In this document: positions 17,526 to 25,109 of the stretch, one piece after another
How positions within the stretch are numbered: the first letter of the stretch is position 1
Layout: every line of letters starts with the position of its first letter
NCBI GenBank assembly: GCA_002503285.1
Contig: DARI01000002.1
Coordinates: 62,001-126,000 of the forward strand
Reading direction: 5' to 3'
Length of the DNA: 64,000 nt
DNA from: Euryarchaeota archaeon UBA557
GTDB lineage: Archaea > Thermoplasmatota > Poseidoniia > Poseidoniales > Thalassarchaeaceae
Made by a program: the position numbers and the translations under genes
Notes under the pieces: generated by a model
The model's input: the letters and a program-made list of their open reading frames with translations, nothing else
Told to the model about the DNA's origin: nothing
Databases searched by the model: none

Positions 17526-18653
17526 ATGTTAGGAGGACGGGAATGGTTACAGCCTAGAGAAAATACCATACAAGCATTATCTCACGGCATACAGATTAGT
17601 GATGGAGTAGAATTTGATTTAAGATTGACAAAAGATGATCGGCTAATCCTCCATCATGATTCAAAGACTGAATATGGAGATTATCCCGAATGCATGAATC
17701 TAGATGAATTACCTGAATATATAGAACCATTAGATGACTTATTGGCAAATTCAAATTTCATAAGAAGAATTACTGAAGAAGGAGCATTCGCTTGCATTGA
17801 ATTGAAACCTCCACACCCATCAAGTGGAAAAGCAGGAGGGTGGATAGGAGGAAAGAAAAGAACAGAACATATGATAAATATGATTGAAAATTTGGAGGAA
17901 CATTTAGAACCATTTAAATTAAGTAAAACTAGTAATGTCGTATATTCATTCGAACCAAAACTAATCCCTGCTTCCAAACAGATTAGTAGTAATTTAGAAT
18001 TTAGTAGATTGAGGCCTTATATCCGTCAATGGGGTAATTGGAATACTCAAAGGATAGCGGCTGCACCTTCTTTTCTGATGAGTTCATTACCTAGATTGTT
18101 GAATAAACAACGCAGAGAGGGATCTCCCATGTTACCTTGTACTTTACAATACCTTAAAGGAATAGAAAGTAGGATAAACTTAGGATTATCAGTTGGCCTT
18201 AAGGGTTCAAAATTAGATAGATTAAACAAGCATAGGAGAGGCTATCCAGTATACGTATGGCCCTGTGGAAATGATGTAGAAAGATTACTTTTAGATGCAG
18301 GATTAACTGGGATAACTGATGATTTATCTCCTAATTCTATTACTTTAAAAGGAGGAGATATTCGATGGACAACGCCTGCTACTAAACCAATAACTGATGA
18401 ACAAAGAGCAGACTTAGACAATATTCCAAAGGACCAACATGCTAATGTTCTTTCTAGATATAAGAGTGAAGTAACACCTTGGCACGAAATGTCAAATGAA
18501 GAGAGAGAATCATTTATTAAAATTTGGAGAAGTAAATGGTCTTGGGAGAGAAATTTGGATGCATTACTAGAAGAAACTACTGAAAGTAGTTTACCCTGGG
18601 AAGTTTCTAGACTAATTGGACATAGAGGGGCAGGAAAAACCCATAGTGCATAA
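17526..18653 (+). CDS. Glycerophosphodiester phosphodiesterase domain protein, apparently circularly permuted
   Basis: 375 residues. The protein begins at the segment that normally follows the first strand of a GDPD TIM barrel: PRENT at 10-14, metal ligands E29 and D31 in GVEFDLRLTKD, catalytic His 44 in HHD, and E92/K94 in CIELKPP. The closing strand is VYVWPCGND...GITDDLS near 260-285. The missing first strand, with its catalytic HRG, is found at the extreme C terminus: LIGHRGAGKTHSA, H366, nine residues before the end. An in-frame TGA lies just 5' of the ATG, so there is no hidden N-terminal HRG. About 80 mostly helical residues link the barrel to the moved strand. Predicted reaction: glycerophosphodiester to alcohol plus glycerol phosphate. 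All catalytic residues are present, in permuted order. Confidence 0.82.
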   Translation: MLGGREWLQPRENTIQALSHGIQISDGVEFDLRLTKDDRLILHHDSKTEYGDYPECMNLDELPEYIEPLDDLLANSNFIRRITEEGAFACIELKPPHPSSGKAGGWIGGKKRTEHMINMIENLEEHLEPFKLSKTSNVVYSFEPKLIPASKQISSNLEFSRLRPYIRQWGNWNTQRIAAAPSFLMSSLPRLLNKQRREGSPMLPCTLQYLKGIESRINLGLSVGLKGSKLDRLNKHRRGYPVYVWPCGNDVERLLLDAGLTGITDDLSPNSITLKGGDIRWTTPATKPITDEQRADLDNIPKDQHANVLSRYKSEVTPWHEMSNEERESFIKIWRSKWSWERNLDALLEETTESSLPWEVSRLIGHRGAGKTHSA

Positions 18654-18655
18654 AA

Positions 18656-19822
18656 TTAAATTCTTCTTTCTAGTTGGTTTTTAGCAATATATTTTGGCCG
18701 ATAAATTGGCGTACCACGGCCACCTCTAGCATTTCTTTCATCCATTATTTGAGCAGATATTCCAGCTACCCTTGCCCAACCAAAAAATGTAGTATAGTAA
18801 TCTGGCTTTCTAAATCCGACAGAATGCAATAAGCTACCGCTTGCTAAATCTACATTAGGATACGGATTACTAATTTTTGGTATTTCTTTTAATATATTAG
18901 GGACTACTTCTCTTAGTGACTTAGCAATTTTAAAGTTAGAATCATCGGGGCAAATTTCAGATCCCAATTCAATCAGTAATCTTGCTCGTGGATCTTCTGC
19001 CCTCAATACTCCATGCCCAAATCCGTAAATCGGCCTACGGGCTGCTAACTCTGCACGTACGAAATCTTCAATTTCTTTGTGATCCGATGTTCCAATTCGT
19101 TGTACGAATTCCAGACAAGATTGGTTGGCCCTTCCATGAAGTGGCCCTGATAAAGCATTCATTGCACTTGCAAGTGAAGCATATACCGACGCCCTGCCCG
19201 ATGCAACTGCTTTTCCTGAAAAGGTGGATAAATTTCCTCCACCATGGTCCATGTGTAATATAAAGAAGAATTTTAGGACTCGTGTCATCTTTTCTGCTTC
19301 TTTACCATCAACACCTAGCATATGAACGAAGTTTTCTACTAAACCAAGTTCTGGTTTTCGTGGCTTAAGTTCTTCTTTCTTACCTCCTCTTAATAGAAAT
19401 ATTCTTGCCATGAGTTCTGGCATTCTAGCTATAAGATTCATAGAATCTATTCTTACATCCCCAGTAGTATCCGCTGCTCCAAGAGCCATAATTCCAATAG
19501 AAAGCCAATCCATTGGGTGCCCACTCCCTGGAGTTAAAGATTCCAATACCCTAAGAGCTCCAGTGGGGATTTCTTCAGCCCTATGAGTAAGTTCTGCACG
19601 GAATGCTGCAGATTCCTCAGGATTAGGTAAATGCTTGTTAAGAAGTAAATATATGACATCTTCTTCTTCTAAATTTGCTAAATCTCCAACTGGATATCCG
19701 ACATAATGCACTCCTTCTAAAGGATCTACGTAAGAAGTTTGGCAAGTCCCAACAGGTATGCCCCTCATGCCTGAATCAAGATGATTTGTTGTAATTGTGA
19801 ATAAGTCTTCTTCATCGGCCAT
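18656..19822 (-). CDS. gltA: Citrate synthase, eukaryotic/mitochondrial-like type
   Basis: 388 residues. The three catalytic residues are recognisable: His in SGPLHGRANQ, His in YGFGHGVLRAEDPRA and Asp in NVDLASGSLLHSVG. GHGVLRAEDPR and AMNALSGPLHG resemble the mitochondrial/gamma-proteobacterial form (GHAVLRKTDPR) more than the common archaeal GHRVYK form. It is shorter than mitochondrial enzymes because the N-terminal extension is missing. It condenses oxaloacetate with acetyl-CoA, the entry step of the TCA cycle, and fits with sucCD elsewhere in the window. Convergent with the GDPD gene, only 2 nt between stops. Confidence 0.92.
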   Translation of the reverse strand: MADEEDLFTITTNHLDSGMRGIPVGTCQTSYVDPLEGVHYVGYPVGDLANLEEEDVIYLLLNKHLPNPEESAAFRAELTHRAEEIPTGALRVLESLTPGSGHPMDWLSIGIMALGAADTTGDVRIDSMNLIARMPELMARIFLLRGGKKEELKPRKPELGLVENFVHMLGVDGKEAEKMTRVLKFFFILHMDHGGGNLSTFSGKAVASGRASVYASLASAMNALSGPLHGRANQSCLEFVQRIGTSDHKEIEDFVRAELAARRPIYGFGHGVLRAEDPRARLLIELGSEICPDDSNFKIAKSLREVVPNILKEIPKISNPYPNVDLASGSLLHSVGFRKPDYYTTFFGWARVAGISAQIMDERNARGGRGTPIYRPKYIAKNQLERRI

Positions 19823-19902
19823 GTAATCTCAGATTCATCTCTGAAAGAGGTAGGGTGATAATATCTCCGATAGTAATTACATAAAATATATAGAAAAATA
19901 AA

Positions 19903-21090
19903 TTAAATTAACCCTATTTTCTTCCCGCATTTTTCAAAAGCAGACAATACCAAGTCGAGATCATTACGAGAAATACCTGAAGACATTTGAGTTCTGACCC
20001 TAGCTTTATTGGCAGCAACCATTGGGAAAACAATAGCACCAACCATGACTCCTTCTTTACGTAATTCTTTAGATAGATTCTGAGCAGTAATACTTTCACC
20101 ACACATAACAGGAATAATGGGGGTCGTGCTTACTCCTGTATCAAAACCTAGTGAGATTAATTCTTTACGGAAATAATTTGTATTTTTCCAAAGTTTTTCA
20201 ACATGCTCTGGTTCAGACATTAATACTTCAATGGATGCTTTTTGTGCAGCTGCTACTCCAGGGGGTTGACTTCCTGAGAGTAACCATGATCTGCTATGAT
20301 TCAGAGCATGATTACGAACATCTTCACTTCCTGCTAGAATTCCGCCTTGGACTCCTAAAGCTTTGGAGTATGAGCCAACTTCAAAATTCACTCTACCTTG
20401 AAGTCCAAAATGAGAGACGATTCCTCTCCCTTCTCCAAGAACGCCTTCGCCGTGACAATCATCAACGAATATCATAGCATCATGTTCTTCTGCTAAGTTA
20501 GTTATTTCATCAAGAGGTGCGATATCTCCATCCATACTGAAAACTCCATCTGTTATTATCAATTTTCTATCTGAATCCTTATGATTATTTAGAACATTTT
20601 CAAGTGCGCCCATGTCATTGTGAGAATAAACTGCCCTAGATGCTTTAGTCAATCTTACTCCGTCGATAATCGAGCCATGATTTAATTCATCAGATATTAT
20701 GACATCATCAGATCCTTTGACAAGTGTAGGAATGAGGCCGACATTAGCCGTATAACCTGCAGAATAAATTAACGCTGCCTCGACTTCTTTAAATTCTGCA
20801 CATATTTTTTCAGCTTCTAAGTGCAGATCTAAGGTGCCTGCTATGGCCCTCACTGAACCAGATCCTGCGCCATATTTTTTTGTTGCATCTATTGAGGCTT
20901 GTACAACTTTAGGATGTGTTGTCAAGTTAAGATAATTGTTTGATGATAGCATAATTATTTCTTTTCCGTCCATCATACATCTTGATTCACTAGCAGATTC
21001 TAACGTTGGAGGATTCCAATTAAGGCCCTGTGATTGAAGTTGCTCATACCTTTCGCGCATCCACGACATGTCCGCTACCATGATGTCCAA
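19903..21090 (-). CDS. Alpha-oxoamine synthase family: glycine C-acetyltransferase (KBL)-like
   Basis: 395 residues of fold-type I PLP enzyme. The Schiff-base lysine is in GSYSKALGVQGG, the Asp-x-x-His cofactor pair in VDDCHGEGVLG, and substrate-loop features in SSNNYLNL and GSGSVRAIAGTLDLHLEAE. The RAIAGT.DLH pattern is closest to 2-amino-3-ketobutyrate CoA ligase and serine-palmitoyltransferase-like members; 8-amino-7-oxononanoate synthase (BioF) is the main alternative. It joins an acyl-CoA with an amino acid by decarboxylative condensation, or runs the reverse in threonine breakdown. No threonine dehydrogenase or biotin genes lie nearby. Other possible starts are the ATGs at codons 4, 8 and 11. 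Confidence 0.85.
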   Translation of the reverse strand: MDIMVADMSWMRERYEQLQSQGLNWNPPTLESASESRCMMDGKEIIMLSSNNYLNLTTHPKVVQASIDATKKYGAGSGSVRAIAGTLDLHLEAEKICAEFKEVEAALIYSAGYTANVGLIPTLVKGSDDVIISDELNHGSIIDGVRLTKASRAVYSHNDMGALENVLNNHKDSDRKLIITDGVFSMDGDIAPLDEITNLAEEHDAMIFVDDCHGEGVLGEGRGIVSHFGLQGRVNFEVGSYSKALGVQGGILAGSEDVRNHALNHSRSWLLSGSQPPGVAAAQKASIEVLMSEPEHVEKLWKNTNYFRKELISLGFDTGVSTTPIIPVMCGESITAQNLSKELRKEGVMVGAIVFPMVAANKARVRTQMSSGISRNDLDLVLSAFEKCGKKIGLI

Positions 21091-21174
21091 ACATGGTTAC
21101 TGTTTTTTGCTCCATCGGAAGAATTCTTACAAAATAATGAATGAATTTAATTTACGATAGCCTTTCCCTATTTT

Positions 21175-22053
21175 ATGAAAAGTGGATTTATAGAGGTGAC
21201 AATTCTTGGAATTGCACAAGATGGAGGAGTTCCTCAAACTGGATGCTCATGTGAAAATTGTATTTCTGCGCATATCAATCATAAATTGCGGAAAAGTGCA
21301 GTATCTTGCGGAGTAAGGGGTATCGATGATAGTCTACATCTTATCGAAGTTGGAAGAAATATTGCTGAACAGCTAAATCTCTGGTCGAATAAAATGGATA
21401 GTAAAGAGATAAGAATTCCTGATACGATTAGCATAACACATGTCCATTTTGGCCATATTGATGGATTGGGACAATTTGGTAAGGAGGTTATGGGCGTCAG
21501 AGGAATGCCATTTTATGCCAGTAAATCTTCAATTAAAAATTTGGAGAAAAGAGAATTATTATCACCTTTTGATTCTTTAGAGATTGATTCGAACGATTTA
21601 TTTTATCCTTCAATCGGGTGCGGATTTAAATTAGAATTCATAAAGGTGCCTCATAGGGATGACTATTCAGATACTCATGCGATTATAATTAGGGGAAAAT
21701 ATCGTTCGCTACTATTTTTACCCGATCATGATAATTGGATAGAAACACTAGAAATGCATGAATGCAATACAATAAGAGAATGGTTTCTAAAATTAAAAAT
21801 TGATTATGCATTGATCGACGGTACATTTTGGGATAAAAATGAACTTGGTGGCAGAGATATGACGGAAATACCTCATCCGACGATTGTTGAAACTTTGAAT
21901 AGATTAGGAAAACGGGTTAAAAATGATGTAGAAATATTTTTCTTTCACTTAAATCATACTAACCCAGCATTAAACACATCTTCAAAAGAAACATCGATCA
22001 TAGAAGCGTTAGGATGGAAAGTGCTAACGGAAAGACAAGTGTTCTCATTATGA
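21175..22053 (+). CDS. PqqB-like metallo-beta-lactamase-fold hydrolase
   Basis: 292 residues. The N terminus has VTILGIAQDGGVPQTGCSC, the hallmark of PqqB-type proteins, with paired cysteines (GCSCENC). The metal-binding loop reads THVHFGHIDGLGQFG (HxHxGHxDG), followed by LFLPDHDNW and a late FFFHLNHTNPAL histidine segment. PqqB acts in pyrroloquinoline quinone synthesis in bacteria, but no other pqq gene is present and many archaeal relatives occur without the pathway, so I call only the family. The stop codon overlaps the ribK start as ATGA, indicating translational coupling with flavin synthesis. Confidence 0.82.
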   Translation: MKSGFIEVTILGIAQDGGVPQTGCSCENCISAHINHKLRKSAVSCGVRGIDDSLHLIEVGRNIAEQLNLWSNKMDSKEIRIPDTISITHVHFGHIDGLGQFGKEVMGVRGMPFYASKSSIKNLEKRELLSPFDSLEIDSNDLFYPSIGCGFKLEFIKVPHRDDYSDTHAIIIRGKYRSLLFLPDHDNWIETLEMHECNTIREWFLKLKIDYALIDGTFWDKNELGGRDMTEIPHPTIVETLNRLGKRVKNDVEIFFFHLNHTNPALNTSSKETSIIEALGWKVLTERQVFSL

Positions 22054-22532
22054 ATAATAATGCCGAACCTTATGAGGGAGATTTCTCTGAGATGCCCATG
22101 AAGCTACGGGGCGAGGTTTCTAGTGGGCTTGGTAGAGCCCATATTTTTATGGCTCAGCAACATTATCAAAATCAATTTAAATCAGTGTTAGAAAATAGCG
22201 CATGGCCAGGGACTTTGAATATTGATCTTTTTCAAGATAGTACATTGGATTATAAGACATTAAGGATAATTTCTGGATTAGATGAAGGTGAATCAAAAAA
22301 CGGTCCTGAATCCCATAGAATAAATGGTTTTGAAAGAGATGGTAAGTCATTTGGAGGTGCCACAGCATTTCGTGCCAAAATTTCTAGAGATACGGTAAAA
22401 TGGATTGATTGTGCAATTTTAATTCCAGATTTAACAAGGCATGTAAAAACGGCTGAAATAATATCGACCTCTTTTTTAAGAGAAAGTCTTCCTTGTAAAG
22501 ATGGAGATGAGATTCATATTAATCTAATTTAA
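22050..22532 (+). CDS. ribK: CTP-dependent riboflavin kinase, archaeal type
   Basis: About 160 residues from the ATG at 22050, chosen because it overlaps the upstream stop as ATGA; an ATG at 22014 would overlap by 40 nt. Archaeal RibK (DUF120) motifs are visible: GEVSSGLGRAHIFM, WPGTLNIDL (the PGTLN signature), INGFERDGKSFGG and a terminal LRESLPCKDGDEIHI. The enzyme makes FMN from riboflavin using CTP. It ends 14 nt inside the 3' end of the convergent truA gene. The family is confined to archaea and is one of the clearer lineage markers here. Confidence 0.92.
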   Translation: MNNNAEPYEGDFSEMPMKLRGEVSSGLGRAHIFMAQQHYQNQFKSVLENSAWPGTLNIDLFQDSTLDYKTLRIISGLDEGESKNGPESHRINGFERDGKSFGGATAFRAKISRDTVKWIDCAILIPDLTRHVKTAEIISTSFLRESLPCKDGDEIHINLI

Positions 22533-23451
22533 TTCTGACTAACCATTGCCTCTCTAAAAATGCCGCAGTCTCATATTTTAGTAAAGATAACCATCGGAAA
22601 TACTCCCTATGATCTTCCGGCCTAGGGGTGAAATACATATTTTCTGGGAAATCTGATGCAACTAAGTCATCAATTTCATCATGTGAAATAGCCCATAATA
22701 TCAATCCATCAGAATTAGCCCTACCCAAGTCTACAGGAATATGAGGATTGGAGAGTGCGGATTGCAATTCATCCAAAGATACACGACCGGAAACCACACC
22801 TGCTATTGCAGATGCTATTCTTCTAACCTGGTTCCACAAAAAAGCCCTTGCTTTTACAGAAATTCCGATTATTTTTCCATTTGAATCAATCCAAGGCGAA
22901 CATTCATCAATGACTCTATCGGGATTGAGGTCGCCCTCTAATTTACACAAGTTTGTAAAATTATTTCTCCCTTCAATTATTGAACATGCAGACTTCATTA
23001 ATTCTAAATCTGGATTTAACGGCCATTCTTCTACAGTTCCTAAACGATAAATATAATGCCTAGAGTTTGCTTTTCTACTTCTAGTTAATTTAGGTACATT
23101 ATGCATATGCCATATTACCATGCCAACAGGTAATTGATCATTAATTGCCCTTACCATAGATTTATGACTTACTTTTTCGGCAACCGAACTTGGTAGGGTA
23201 ATGCAGGCTAAATTCATCCTTACGCTAACGCCTGCATCAGTACGGCTACAAATTTCTAAACAACCTTCTGACCACCAAGTCAATCTTTTGAGTGCTTTTT
23301 GTAGGGAGCCTTCGACAGTCCTGATATCTGGTTGAATTTGAGAACCATGAAATGAATCTCCATGATATCCGAATGCGACCATAACGCGGCCGCTGGACAA
23401 AAATGTCTCCCCCTTATTCCTCAGTTGCGATGTATTCCATTGCTTCTTCAA
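22519..23451 (-). CDS. truA: tRNA pseudouridine synthase, TruA/Pus3 family
   Basis: Up to 310 residues. The catalytic Asp is in CSRTDAGVSVRMN, preceded by the N-terminal VAFGYHGDSFHGSQIQP strand; FLWNQVRRIASAIAGVVSGR is the conserved C-terminal helix-strand. TruA modifies U38-U40 in the anticodon arm. The true start is uncertain: the ATG at 23451 overlaps the upstream TPR gene by 38 nt, while a TTG at codon 18 lies just after GGGGGAG and an ATG at 23382 lies directly before the first conserved strand. It probably forms an operon with the TPR and PH-domain genes upstream. Confidence 0.88.
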   Translation of the reverse strand: MKKQWNTSQLRNKGETFLSSGRVMVAFGYHGDSFHGSQIQPDIRTVEGSLQKALKRLTWWSEGCLEICSRTDAGVSVRMNLACITLPSSVAEKVSHKSMVRAINDQLPVGMVIWHMHNVPKLTRSRKANSRHYIYRLGTVEEWPLNPDLELMKSACSIIEGRNNFTNLCKLEGDLNPDRVIDECSPWIDSNGKIIGISVKARAFLWNQVRRIASAIAGVVSGRVSLDELQSALSNPHIPVDLGRANSDGLILWAISHDEIDDLVASDFPENMYFTPRPEDHREYFRWLSLLKYETAAFLERQWLVRIKLD

Positions 23452-23962
23452 TTGAAGTGAATCCTAGTCCTAGAATAGCAAATTCAATTGCAATGGGAGT
23501 ATATTGCCTAGCGAATTGTTCGCTACGATCGAAATTTGTCTTTAGATTGATAGAATCGATTAACATCCTAGCGGCTTCATAAAGATGGAATGAAACATCT
23601 ACATCATCAGATTTTTCACCCAGTGCCCTTAATTTTTGAAATTCCCTTATTGCCATTGGAACTCTGTCGAATTCAATGAGTGCATTTGCATAGGAGGCCA
23701 AATATTCTGCATTATCTGAATCAAGTCCAGCTGCTTTTCTAAGGTATGATTGGATCTTACCTTCATTGATTCTATCATTTCCTTTATCATCCATGTTACC
23801 ATTTTCTTGGATTTCAAACATTGCTGCTTCTGCCCATCCGTGATATCCGGAAGGATCATTGGAATTTGCAGCTATATAAGATTCAAAAATCTCCATAGCG
23901 GCCATAAAATTGCCTTGTGTTATGCATTGTGCTGCTTGCGTTAATATGTCTTCTTCGGTCAT
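23414..23962 (-). CDS. TPR-like helical repeat protein
   Basis: About 182 residues from the ATG at 23962, which follows AAGGGG; the longer frame would begin inside the previous gene. The sequence is a series of helical pairs with tetratricopeptide spacing: ITQGNFMAAMEIFESYIAANSNDPSGYHGWAEA, then YLRKAAGLDSDNAEYLASYANALIEF, and a third pair near 110-150. No signal peptide or membrane span. TPR proteins are protein-interaction scaffolds; the partner is unknown. It lies between the PH-domain membrane protein and truA on one strand. Confidence 0.7.
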   Translation of the reverse strand: MTEEDILTQAAQCITQGNFMAAMEIFESYIAANSNDPSGYHGWAEAAMFEIQENGNMDDKGNDRINEGKIQSYLRKAAGLDSDNAEYLASYANALIEFDRVPMAIREFQKLRALGEKSDDVDVSFHLYEAARMLIDSINLKTNFDRSEQFARQYTPIAIEFAILGLGFTSIEEAMEYIATEE

Positions 23963-24023
23963 TTGGATACCCCTTGTCCCTATGTCAGAAGACATTAGGT
24001 TATGAACGATACGCTTTTTATGA

Positions 24024-24989
24024 TTATTCTGAATCACTATTATTTTGTGCAAGAGTGGTGTTAACATCCATGAGTTCATTAATTAATCTGTAAATTTTCA
24101 TTGGATTTCTAACTCCATAAAGGCAATCAGCAGGATCCTGTGCTACTGCAGTCCTTTGACGTTGTTTAGTAACCCATCCAAACATTAATGAAAATATTTT
24201 TTTCACAATACCTGGGGCCCCATTAGTTAATTCTTGGCCAGCACCTACACTTGAGCCAAAGGAGTCTTGTTGAAGACCAAGTCCTGATGCAGTTAGGATA
24301 TGCACATTACCAAAACCAAATATTCGTCCAAGTATTGGAGGATTAGCTTTCAAATTCTCTACTTTATCAAAAGCAATCCCATGAACGCTTGAATTTACAA
24401 TTAAAAAGCTTTTACGGATATGAATTCTACGATCGGTTATCGCGTATTGGAATGCATGTTGATATATAAAAGTCAGAATTATCATCATAGTACTAGAAAT
24501 GATTCCTAAAGGTAGGAACCATAGATTATTCCAGACTGGTAATGGATTATCAAATTCAGAACCAACAAAACCACCAATCATTGAAGCAACATCCATTGCA
24601 TACCATGTAAATGGAATTAATCCAGTTATGATTAACCAAGTTGTTGTCCACCTACCAGAAGTAGAGAAATTTGCATAATGATTTATTTTTGCGAGGAAAA
24701 AGACTGCAAGAACAAACCCCATAGTTCCAGAAATATCAATTATAGCCCTCATTAAACTAACTATTGCATTAAGTTGGCCATCTCCTTCGGGAGAATCAAA
24801 TTGTTCTGCAATGAAAAATAAAATATGTAATCCAAAGACTAGTAGTGCTAAAATATATTTATCAGCCATCGAGAGGAATGAAGGGTTGCCTTGCCAGACA
24901 GGAATTTCAGTATCTGTTATCTCTGGAAAATCTTTTCTTACAGATGTTTCATCAATTTTTGATTTAAAATCTTGAATGTATTCTGTCAT
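24024..24989 (-). CDS. Membrane protein with bacterial PH-like (bPH2/DUF304) domain
   Basis: 321 residues. Four hydrophobic helices fall in the first 185 residues (around 45-62, 85-103, 115-133, 158-182). Then comes AITDRRIHIRKS, the typical first strand of bPH2/DUF304 domains, ending in FDKVENLKANPPILGRIFGFGNVHI. The C-terminal 90 residues are soluble. Such proteins are membrane-bound scaffolds of unclear function. The gene is divergent from the HerA-like ATPase operon with about 120 nt between starts, so the two sides may share regulation. Confidence 0.72.
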   Translation of the reverse strand: MTEYIQDFKSKIDETSVRKDFPEITDTEIPVWQGNPSFLSMADKYILALLVFGLHILFFIAEQFDSPEGDGQLNAIVSLMRAIIDISGTMGFVLAVFFLAKINHYANFSTSGRWTTTWLIITGLIPFTWYAMDVASMIGGFVGSEFDNPLPVWNNLWFLPLGIISSTMMIILTFIYQHAFQYAITDRRIHIRKSFLIVNSSVHGIAFDKVENLKANPPILGRIFGFGNVHILTASGLGLQQDSFGSSVGAGQELTNGAPGIVKKIFSLMFGWVTKQRQRTAVAQDPADCLYGVRNPMKIYRLINELMDVNTTLAQNNSDSE

Positions 24990-25109
24990 CTAACTCAATC
25001 CCCCGTATAGGTGATGCTTACTGAACATTTGGGTTAAAACTATCTTAAATTTATACGAAAGTCAATAAATCGATGGAACAGTTAAATCAAAATATTCATA
25101 CAACAGATA
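24990..25109. promoter_or_regulatory. Divergent promoter region between the PH-domain protein and HerA-like ATPase operons
   Basis: The 120-nt spacer separates two divergent operons. It contains A/T-rich TATA-like stretches (TTAAATTTATACG near 25044-25056) about 55 nt before the ATPase start. An out-of-frame ATG at 25073 opens a 21-codon frame that overlaps the ATPase start; it could be a leader peptide but has no Shine-Dalgarno. Confidence 0.35.

Noticed and set aside
21175..22053. Evidence for pyrroloquinoline quinone synthesis
   Set aside because: Only a PqqB-family protein is present; pqqA, C, D and E are not in the window, and archaeal family members are common without the pathway.
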